A stretch of DNA of 6,243 bases from Euryarchaeota archaeon UBA538 (lineage in GTDB: Archaea; Thermoplasmatota; Poseidoniia; Poseidoniales; Thalassarchaeaceae), in contig DALC01000069.1 of the NCBI GenBank assembly GCA_002499325.1, forward strand, positions 1-6,243, written 5' to 3'. Position 1 is the first letter of the stretch, and the number at the start of each line of letters is the position of its first letter. The notes under the pieces are model-generated. The model made no database searches, was not told where the DNA came from, and was given only the letters and a program-made list of their open reading frames with translations. Positions 1-4,845 of this stretch are shown piece after piece. The position numbers and the translations under genes are program-made.

Positions 1-1196
1 TAATTTCCGAGAGGCTTCTGGGACAGGTTTTTTCTGTTTCTGCTCAGATTGTTGAGGAGGAGGTATGCTCAATGGAAGATGTTGACAGAGGAGCTAAGGT
101 TGGTTTGAGATGGGCGAAAGGACCGTTCGAGATCGCTAATGAAATAGGAGTCAGTGAAGCCTCGAGGATGGCTCAAAATTATTCGCAAATGGCTGAAATT
201 GAGCTTCCGAGGTGGTTCTCCGATAGAACTGAGGAGTTCGAGTTCTCTTATGTTGATTTAACCATAGAAGGCGAAATTGCAAGAGTCAGACTGAATCGTC
301 CAGAGGCGATGAATGCTCTAAATGTTAGTCTTGTTTCCCAACTCGGGGAGATTATGGATCAAATCAATTCCAGAGGAGACATATCCACGGTTGTATTTGA
401 GGGGGCTGGCAAAGCCTTTGTTGCAGGAGCAGATGTAAAATTCTTCGTGGACAAGCTCAGGGATGACTCTTTTCAAGATATATACGAATTCACATCCTAC
501 GGGCATGATGTTTTCAATAGTATCGAGAAATGCGAGAAGACAACTATTGCCCTAACGACGGGATTAGCGCTGGGAGGAGGCCTTGAATTGGCGCTTTCCT
601 GTGATTACAGGATTGGCACTAGGAGGACTCAATTCAGATTTCCAGAAACATCGATAGGAATCTATCCTGGCCTTGGAGGAACTCAGAGAACTGCGAGGAT
701 CTGCGGTGTTGAATGCGCCAGATATGCAGTTCTTGCTGGAAACTTCCTAGATTCCTCGACAGCACTCGATTTAGGTCTGCTGACGCATAAAGTAGAGTCT
801 TCCGATGTAGAAGATACTGTGTCTTCTCTAGTGGGCAAAAAGCCTGACCAGAAGTATCCCGGAAAACCGTTGAACTATGATAGCGAAGTAGCCCTCTTCG
901 CGAAAGACTTCTATTCTGATGAGAATATTGAGTCGTTAATTTCTGGAAAGGTACCCGAAAACTTTGACCCAGAGAATCCCAGAGTTTCAAGACAGATAAA
1001 ATCCCTATCAAGAGTAGCCCCTATAGCACTCAGTGTAGCGAGTGGTTTACTTTCCGATGTAAGAACTGGTTCCTCCTTGGAGGATGGCCTTAAGCTCGAG
1101 CTAGAAAAACTGGAAGAGATATTCAGTACAGAAGACGCACAGGAAGGGCTCAGTGCTCTTATTGAGGGAAGACGTCCAAAGTACAAATCATCCTAG
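1..1196 (+). CDS. 3-hydroxyacyl-CoA dehydrogenase/enoyl-CoA hydratase fusion, 3' part only
   Basis: C-terminal part of a bifunctional beta-oxidation protein. The frame is open to the left edge (first full codon at 3), so the ATG at 72 is internal and not the true start. Counting from the codon at 3, residues 1-49 match the end of a 3HCDH C-terminal domain (ERLLGQVF, then MEDVDRGAKVGLRWAKGPFE). Residues about 80-340 form an enoyl-CoA hydratase/crotonase domain: NRPEAMNALN, the oxyanion-hole motif AGAD (141-144), ALGGGLELALSCDYR, then FPETSIGIYPGLGGTQR. Both catalytic glutamates of the hydratase family are present (about E195 in GGGLELA and E215 in FPE, 20 apart as in rat mitochondrial hydratase), so hydratase activity is expected. 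The NAD-binding Rossmann domain lies outside the window. The order dehydrogenase then hydratase is that of archaeal fusions such as the Metallosphaera crotonyl-CoA hydratase/3-hydroxybutyryl-CoA dehydrogenase. A cytosolic role in fatty-acid or hydroxybutyryl-CoA metabolism is inferred. Confidence 0.92.
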   Translation, partial: ISERLLGQVFSVSAQIVEEEVCSMEDVDRGAKVGLRWAKGPFEIANEIGVSEASRMAQNYSQMAEIELPRWFSDRTEEFEFSYVDLTIEGEIARVRLNRPEAMNALNVSLVSQLGEIMDQINSRGDISTVVFEGAGKAFVAGADVKFFVDKLRDDSFQDIYEFTSYGHDVFNSIEKCEKTTIALTTGLALGGGLELALSCDYRIGTRRTQFRFPETSIGIYPGLGGTQRTARICGVECARYAVLAGNFLDSSTALDLGLLTHKVESSDVEDTVSSLVGKKPDQKYPGKPLNYDSEVALFAKDFYSDENIESLISGKVPENFDPENPRVSRQIKSLSRVAPIALSVASGLLSDVRTGSSLEDGLKLELEKLEEIFSTEDAQEGLSALIEGRRPKYKSS

Positions 1197-1348
1197 AGAT
1201 TCTTCAGTGGCGACTGGACCCAAGCTGGGGCCCTGTAGTTTGCTATAATCGCGAAAAGTATCGACCTGACACTAATATTATGCATCTCTCCAGATATATC
1301 TTGTTCTCCAATCGTTTCTTCAATCCATTGTTCTAGAAATTTATCCAT
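1193..1348 (-). CDS. small hypothetical protein, 51 residues
   Basis: Short gene not matching any family I recognise. It starts at ATG 1348 and ends at TAG 1195-1193. An AGGAGG Shine-Dalgarno sequence (1362-1357) lies 8 nt before the ATG, the best ribosome binding site in the window and the main reason to call the gene. The protein begins MDKFLEQWIEETIGEQ (acidic, amphipathic helix likely), followed by a hydrophobic stretch SILFAIIANYRAPAW at about residues 29-43, and ends in SPLKNL. It has no cysteines and no zinc motif. The hydrophobic part is too short and too interrupted by N, Y and R for a confident membrane helix; a small globular or partner-binding protein is as likely. It is divergent from the HxlR-type regulator, so it may be a target of that regulator (inference). 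Its stop codon overlaps the stop of the hydratase fusion in a shared CTAG. Confidence 0.68.
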   Translation of the reverse strand: MDKFLEQWIEETIGEQDISGEMHNISVRSILFAIIANYRAPAWVQSPLKNL

Positions 1349-1356
1349 TCTTGTTG

Positions 1357-1362
1357 CCTCCT
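1357..1362 (-). promoter_or_regulatory. Shine-Dalgarno sequence of the 51-residue gene
   Basis: AGGAGG on the minus strand, with 8 nt between it and the ATG at 1348. It is a full match to the anti-SD core and decides the start of the small gene. It is unusual here because the plus-strand genes nearby appear to be leaderless. Confidence 0.8.
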
Positions 1363-1368
1363 ACTGGT

Positions 1369-1398
1369 GTAGATTTCACACCGACCTCTCGAATCTAC
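1369..1398 (-). repeat. inverted repeat in the leader of the 51-residue gene
   Basis: GTAGATT (1369-1375) and AATCTAC (1392-1398) are perfect 7-bp complements with a 16-nt spacer. Inside it, a second short pair GGTGT (1366-1370)/ACACC (1378-1382) overlaps one arm, so two alternative hairpins are possible. On the minus strand the structure ends 6 nt before the Shine-Dalgarno sequence. It could be an operator for a dimeric regulator or an mRNA leader hairpin; the sequence does not decide between them. Confidence 0.45.
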
Positions 1399-1438
1399 TA
1401 TTTGATTGGCACAGTGATGGCGATTACACGTAGGTGCA

Positions 1439-1445
1439 TTTTATA
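1439..1445 (+). promoter_or_regulatory. TATA box of the HxlR-type regulator gene
   Basis: TTTTATA, about 33 bp (box centre to ATG) before the start at 1476. An archaeal TSS is usually 25-30 bp from the box centre, which predicts a leaderless or nearly leaderless mRNA (0-8 nt). No Shine-Dalgarno sequence precedes the ATG, which agrees. Between box and start, ATACCT occurs twice as a direct repeat (1452-1457 and 1464-1469), a possible operator. Confidence 0.55.
1439..1445 (-). promoter_or_regulatory. possible TATA box for the 51-residue gene (same box read in reverse)
   Basis: Read on the minus strand the same bases are TATAAAA, a good archaeal TATA box. It would place a TSS near 1413-1417 and give a leader of roughly 65 nt carrying the 1369-1398 inverted repeat and then the Shine-Dalgarno sequence. 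A weaker AT-rich stretch near 1400 is the alternative. Direction cannot be fixed by eye because no clear BRE is seen on either side. Confidence 0.35.
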
Positions 1446-1475
1446 CACTAGATACCTTGTGGAATACCTGATACT

Positions 1476-1931
1476 ATGCCAGGGGAGCCACTTAGGTTAA
1501 CAAAAAGAGACATAAGAAAGGTTGAGAAGCAGGTTGATGAAGTGATGCTTCTTGGTAAGGAAATACGTACGTTGTTTTCTAAGTATAACGACGAAGAATT
1601 CGATATTGGTTGGGAAGTAGATTCTGCAGTTGATGCATTCTCAGTATTCAGCTCGAGATGGACCACTGAGATTTTGGCCACTCTGTACATCGCTGGAGAT
1701 CGTAGATTTAACGAGATGCGGAGTTTGCTTAGGGGAATAAGTAGTCGCACACTATCTGATAAACTGACAACATGCGTGGACTTCGGCTTGGTGGAGAGAC
1801 TAGTCGAAAACGGTCCGCCAGTTAGAGTAACATACAGTCTCACTGAGCACGGCAGAAGGGCAGGCAAACTACTTTCACCACTAGTGGCCTATATGAAAAT
1901 ACATAATGGTAAAATTGGGGGCCCCAAGTGA
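1476..1931 (+). CDS. HxlR-family winged-helix transcriptional regulator
   Basis: 151-residue DNA-binding regulator. Residues about 45-145 carry the HxlR signature: a helix with SSRWTTEILATLYIAGDRRF (59-78), FNEMRSLLRGISSRTLSDKL as turn and recognition helix (78-97), FGLVERLV, then a wing in PPVRVTYSLTEHGR (114-127). The family usually binds as a dimer to short palindromes near its own and divergent promoters. The N-terminal 40 residues are an added charged, probably helical segment (LTKRDIRKVEKQVDEVMLLG) that may extend the dimer interface. The only cysteine, C100, lies after the recognition helix and not at the N-terminal position used by redox-sensing members such as YodB and HypR, so thiol sensing by that mechanism is not supported. 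Start: ATG at leaderless distance from a TATA box. It is divergent from the 51-residue gene. The ligand is unknown. Confidence 0.88.
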   Translation: MPGEPLRLTKRDIRKVEKQVDEVMLLGKEIRTLFSKYNDEEFDIGWEVDSAVDAFSVFSSRWTTEILATLYIAGDRRFNEMRSLLRGISSRTLSDKLTTCVDFGLVERLVENGPPVRVTYSLTEHGRRAGKLLSPLVAYMKIHNGKIGGPK

Positions 1932-1935
1932 GGTC

Positions 1936-1957
1936 CTCATATACGAATTCATGTGAG
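1936..1957. repeat. imperfect palindrome between two regulator genes
   Basis: CTCATAT (1936-1942) and ATGTGAG (1951-1957) pair at 6 of 7 positions, with the seventh a possible G-U in RNA, around an 8-nt spacer. It begins 4 nt after the HxlR-type stop codon and lies about 15 bp upstream of the next TATA box. It could be an activator or operator site for the downstream gene, or a 3' hairpin of the upstream mRNA; no T-run follows it, so a terminator is less likely. Confidence 0.3.
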
Positions 1958-1971
1958 CATTAAGACACATC

Positions 1972-1978
1972 ATTAAAA
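1972..1978 (+). promoter_or_regulatory. TATA box of the dual winged-helix regulator gene
   Basis: ATTAAAA with its centre about 27-28 bp before the ATG at 2003, the distance expected for a leaderless transcript. No Shine-Dalgarno sequence is present before the ATG. This supports the long form of the protein, including the N-terminal hydrophobic segment, over the internal ATG at 2129. Confidence 0.55.
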
Positions 1979-2002
1979 CCCCGCATGTTAACCAACTAAA
2001 CT

Positions 2003-2656
2003 ATGGCGCTGTTAGACCAATGGAAGGCTACTCGCCCATGGTACGTGGACTCAATCAGTGCATTGGGAGGAGCCGCGCTAGGTTTGGGAGGTGGTTTCCA
2101 ACTACTTTTTCCGGCAGCACAGGGTACCATGATTGCACACAGAGAGACGGGTTGGGAGCACCCATTGAGAATCAGAATTATTGAGACATTGGAAAAATCC
2201 CCTGGCATACACTTTAGGGAGCTTCAAAGAAGGCTATCCGCAGCAAACGGTACACTACGTCACCATCTTGACAGTCTCACCAAGGAAGGAATAGTTACAG
2301 TGGTACCGGTTAACGGACGAACCTGCTACTACTTCGGTGCTCCAGCACAGGTCGAGATTCTGGAGGGGACCGGGGTCACCGATGATTCAAGGGCCGCTGC
2401 AATGATGCCTGTTGGACTCTCAGAAGTTCAGAGGGTGGTGGTAGCAAGGCTTACCGAGGAAGAGGGGCCCAAGTCTCAAGCTCAACTAGCTAGAGACCTT
2501 GGAAGATCCAGAGCATCTGTACACTCAGCAATATCGGTACTGAGAAAAAGAGGGATTGTAAGTCAATCTGGTTTATCTCTTGCTCCACACTTAGTTGGTT
2601 TGAGGAGATCCAACGTTGAGTACCCATGGCTTGACATCAGAGTAGACTGTTCGTAA
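2003..2656 (+). CDS. probable membrane-anchored dual winged-helix regulator
   Basis: 217-residue regulator with two winged-helix domains. Domain 1 (about 51-112): HPLRIRIIETLEKSPGIHFR, then NGTLRHHLDSLTKEGIV and a wing at VPVNGRTCYYF; this is the ArsR-like form with the 'PGIHFREL...GTLRHHL' pattern common in euryarchaeal two-domain regulators. Domain 2 (about 139-195): LSEVQRVVVARL, SQAQLARDLGRSRASVHSAI, SVLRKRGIVSQSG, MarR-like. Before domain 1, residues 17-44 are hydrophobic and glycine-rich (ALGGAALGLGGGFQLLF) with G23, G27 and G31 at four-residue steps, a glycine-zipper pattern typical of packed membrane helices. R11 and W13 precede it, and H46/R47 follow. I infer one membrane helix with the DNA-binding part in the cytoplasm. 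No separate ligand domain is seen. C108 and C216 are the only cysteines. The membrane call is the least certain part. Confidence 0.82.
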   Translation: MALLDQWKATRPWYVDSISALGGAALGLGGGFQLLFPAAQGTMIAHRETGWEHPLRIRIIETLEKSPGIHFRELQRRLSAANGTLRHHLDSLTKEGIVTVVPVNGRTCYYFGAPAQVEILEGTGVTDDSRAAAMMPVGLSEVQRVVVARLTEEEGPKSQAQLARDLGRSRASVHSAISVLRKRGIVSQSGLSLAPHLVGLRRSNVEYPWLDIRVDCS

Positions 2657-2695
2657 TTGTCAAAGGGTTGTTAATTGTCTTATTTCATAACCACT
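2657..2695 (+). terminator. T-rich stretch after the dual winged-helix gene
   Basis: The bases after the stop are rich in T (TTGTTAATTGTCTTATTTC at 2668-2686). Archaeal termination commonly uses T-rich tracts without a hairpin. The tract is interrupted and has no run longer than three T, so this is a weak call. Confidence 0.25.
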
Positions 2696-2721
2696 ATTGG
2701 GAATTCTATAGAACCCCCAAT
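2696..2721. promoter_or_regulatory. 26-bp palindrome centred on the TATA box; candidate operator
   Basis: Outer arms ATTGGG (2696-2701) and CCCAAT (2716-2721), inner perfect palindrome TTCTATAGAA (2704-2713), all sharing the centre 2708.5. Eleven of 13 base pairs match; only the two pairs 2702-2715 and 2703-2714 fail. It sits on the presumed TATA box of the 361-residue HTH gene, so a bound dimer would block TBP. An autorepressor site is the natural reading (inference). Confidence 0.55.
2704..2713 (+). promoter_or_regulatory. TATA box of the 361-residue HTH gene
   Basis: TTCTATAGAA with its centre 27-28 bp before GTG 2736, the leaderless distance. This favours GTG 2736 as the start over ATG 2766, which has no Shine-Dalgarno sequence and no box at the right distance. 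Confidence 0.5.
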
Positions 2722-2735
2722 CCCAGGGCACGATT

Positions 2736-3821
2736 GTGTTCAGACTAAGACTGGTCGAGTTCCCGATGCCCACAGGAAGTACAAACCCTGACGTCTTACT
2801 AGCTTGGCTCCTAGATTCAATGGGCCTGGTAAGGAGGAAAAGTGAGAGCGGAGGTATTGAGGAGGGGCAAGGTGCACTACATCGAATCATGACTGAGGCT
2901 TTTCTGAAAGAGCCATTGGGGAGGTGGGATGCAAAATCACTCTGTGAAGTGACTGGGCTTTCACAAACTGGTATTCATCATCAACTAGTAAAACTTAGAG
3001 AATGTGGTTTAATATCATCAAACACTGATAGGGGATGGCATATTCATGTTCTGAGGGGAGGGAGTATTTCCTCGGCCGTGGAACTAGTTACTAATGAAGC
3101 AAGAACCGTACTAAAATTGAGGATGAAGGAGCTTTCTGGTTCTATATCACTATCTGATGAAAGGATGGAAGTAACTTCACCAGATGAGATTCCTCAATTT
3201 AGAATAATGATTTCAGAGCCAGGCCCGATCTCAGAAGATGATGGTCATCTAGAGTCATTGGCTAGAGATCTGGGGCTTTCTGGAGAGAGAGTGCGCAGTG
3301 GAGACAGTCTAGCAAGTAAAATCCTAATGGAGCTATGTACATCTAGCGATCCGAGAACTATTCTAGGACTTTCAGACATGATGGGAGAGACTCGCTCTAG
3401 AGTGGGTAGATCGGTTGACAAGATGAGGGCGGCCGGATTAGTTCAGAGAGTCCCCATGATGAACAGGATAGCTCAGGATATCTTTATCGGAGTAATGAGG
3501 CAATTTGATGCTAGAGGTGAAGAGTGGCTTATGACAAGGGGTGGGTTGGGGAGGATTAATGCCGATACTTCTAACCAATTGATCTCCGGTGCGAAGAGTA
3601 AGTCGTTGAGTATTGAAAAGGTTGAGGGCATATTATCAGATGTTGAGCTAGATTCCAAAAAAATACTCCTCAACACACTAGGAGGTAGAATGCCCTATGG
3701 GTTCAGGATTTCCGGCAAAGATGGGGATATGGTCACAGAGAATGTGATGAGGAGTGCCGATAGGACCCTCAGAAGACTGAAGACAGTTTCTCAGAGATTG
3801 GAAGATGCAATTTCAGACTGA
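2736..3821 (+). CDS. HTH-domain protein of unrecognised family, 361 residues
   Basis: I do not recognise the family. Residues about 48-106 form a winged helix: ALHRIMTEAFLKEPLG, AKSLCEVTGLSQTGIHHQLV, KLRECGLISS, then a wing at RGWHIHVLRGG. A second HTH-like unit is at about 190-245: SLASKILMELC, RTILGLSDMMGETRSRVGRS, VDKMRAAGLVQRV. The middle (110-188) is charged, with SDERMEVTSPDE and ISEDDGH, and could be a linker or small sensor domain. The C-terminus (about 290-361) has a helix-rich part ending in a basic helix ENVMRSADRTLRRLKTVSQR and may be a third DNA-binding or dimer domain. No membrane segment or zinc motif. The start is GTG at leaderless distance from a TATA box. The gene stands alone behind a palindromic promoter, suggesting autoregulation. 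Its last 31 bp overlap the 3' end of dus on the other strand. A DNA-binding role is likely; the target is unknown. Confidence 0.75.
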   Translation: MFRLRLVEFPMPTGSTNPDVLLAWLLDSMGLVRRKSESGGIEEGQGALHRIMTEAFLKEPLGRWDAKSLCEVTGLSQTGIHHQLVKLRECGLISSNTDRGWHIHVLRGGSISSAVELVTNEARTVLKLRMKELSGSISLSDERMEVTSPDEIPQFRIMISEPGPISEDDGHLESLARDLGLSGERVRSGDSLASKILMELCTSSDPRTILGLSDMMGETRSRVGRSVDKMRAAGLVQRVPMMNRIAQDIFIGVMRQFDARGEEWLMTRGGLGRINADTSNQLISGAKSKSLSIEKVEGILSDVELDSKKILLNTLGGRMPYGFRISGKDGDMVTENVMRSADRTLRRLKTVSQRLEDAISD

Positions 3822-4795
3822 GTTCCATCTTCTTCGAGATTGTGAAGGTACCTACTTACCTCGTCACCAAGTTTCTCCTTATCCTGTATTGAGTGTAGCC
3901 TTACTCTCATTGCTGAGGCTCCCGGAAGTCCTTTGGTAAACGATACTGCGTGTCTCTTGAGATTTTTTCCACCTGATTCGTCGAATACCTCTTCGGATAA
4001 TTCCAGGTATCTATCCCAACACCATCTCCTCGCTTTCGAAGGACTGCCTTCTCCCCATGGAGGGTTTCCAACTGACCATCCCATCCCCTGTTTTATCTCG
4101 TGAAAGACGGTTGGCCTTCCTATTGCCCCTCTTCCAATCATTAGTCCTGAGGCTCCTGTGGCTTGGAGGCAAGCCTTGGCTGAGTAAGTATCTATGACAT
4201 CACCATTTGCTATTACAGGGATATCAACAGAGTCTGATATTTCTTTGATTTGATTCCAATCAGCTGTTCCTGAGTATCTCTGTCTCAAAGTCCTACCATG
4301 GACACATATTCTCAAAACGCCTTCTTCAGCCAATCTTTGAGAGATTTCAAGAGCGGTATTTTCTCCTGAGCCCGTGCCTAGTCTCATCTTGACAGAGATT
4401 GGAACATCTGTCGATGATATACATCTCCTTACCATATTGACTACCTTATCCGGGTCCCTCAAGAGTGCGGCCCCGGCATCGTTTCTACAGACTTTAGGTG
4501 CGGGGCATCCAAAATTAATATCGATTATGTCTGCCCTATCTTCCAGCATTTCAACTGTTTTTGCCATCTCTGAAATATCTCCTCCGAAGATCTGAGGGAT
4601 GAAGGGGGCTTCCCTGGGATCGGTTTCGACTTTAAGCCAGGAGTACGTGTTCCTCCTTGTTAGTCCAGAGGCAGCTGTAAACTCTGTTACAGTAAAGTCA
4701 GCACCACATTCCCTCGCAAGAAGTCTGTAAGCTAAATCAGTTACCCCTGCCATTGGGGCCAGTGAAATAGGAACTGGGCTGAAGTCCATGGACAC
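3791..4795 (-). CDS. dus: tRNA-dihydrouridine synthase
   Basis: 334-residue FMN enzyme that reduces uridine in the tRNA D-loop to dihydrouridine with NAD(P)H. Motifs in order of the TIM barrel: SLAPMAGVTD (11-20, FMN binding), TEFTAASGL, QIFGGD, INFGCPAPKV with the catalytic cysteine C97, NDAGAALLRDP, VKMRLG (135-140, with the FMN-contacting lysine), VHGRT (165-169), IANGDV (195-200) and MIGRGAIGRP (219-228, phosphate binding). All key residues are present, and the length fits the DusA/B/C family. The C-terminal 90 residues form the usual helical tRNA-binding part. Start: GTG 4795 or ATG 4789 two codons later; neither has a Shine-Dalgarno sequence, so the choice is open. It lies 50 bp downstream of the uS2 gene on the same strand and may be co-transcribed with it or use the AT-rich box at 4833-4841. 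The tRNA position modified cannot be told from sequence. Confidence 0.95.
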   Translation of the reverse strand: MSMDFSPVPISLAPMAGVTDLAYRLLARECGADFTVTEFTAASGLTRRNTYSWLKVETDPREAPFIPQIFGGDISEMAKTVEMLEDRADIIDINFGCPAPKVCRNDAGAALLRDPDKVVNMVRRCISSTDVPISVKMRLGTGSGENTALEISQRLAEEGVLRICVHGRTLRQRYSGTADWNQIKEISDSVDIPVIANGDVIDTYSAKACLQATGASGLMIGRGAIGRPTVFHEIKQGMGWSVGNPPWGEGSPSKARRWCWDRYLELSEEVFDESGGKNLKRHAVSFTKGLPGASAMRVRLHSIQDKEKLGDEVSRYLHNLEEDGTQSEIASSNL

Positions 4796-4827
4796 GGGAC
4801 CGGCTTTACAGTTATCAGATGAACTAA

Positions 4828-4842
4828 CAAAAGATATTTTTG
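4828..4842 (-). promoter_or_regulatory. AT-rich palindromic box upstream of dus
   Basis: On the minus strand CAAAAATATCTTTTG, with perfect 5-bp arms CAAAA/TTTTG. The AAAATATC part resembles a TATA box; a TSS 26-27 bp downstream would fall near 4810 and leave a leader of about 15 nt to GTG 4795 or 21 nt to ATG 4789. It could let dus be transcribed apart from the uS2 gene. Its T-rich half could instead help terminate uS2 transcripts. Confidence 0.3.
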
Positions 4843-4845
4843 AAT

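Noticed and set aside
72..74. ATG 72 as the true start of a stand-alone enoyl-CoA hydratase
   Set aside because: The frame is open upstream to the edge and codes for dehydrogenase-like residues (ERLLGQVF...), so this Met lies within a 3HCDH domain.
634..1186. Two long minus-strand ORFs (634-1011 and 911-1186)
   Set aside because: Both lie inside the enoyl-CoA hydratase coding region with intact catalytic motifs; their translations look like shadow frames.
1197..1475. tRNA or other structured RNA gene in the largest apparent gap
   Set aside because: No cloverleaf, no T-loop GGTTCRA-type motif and no G-rich arms; the gap is largely filled by the 51-residue gene and its leader.
1448..1867. 139-codon ORF on the minus strand
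   Set aside because: Antisense to the HxlR-type gene, whose family match is clear; the translation is Ser/Leu-rich with no motif and no ribosome binding site was seen.
4374..4595. 73-codon plus-strand ORF
   Set aside because: Lies entirely within dus, across the codons of the catalytic GCP motif; a shadow.
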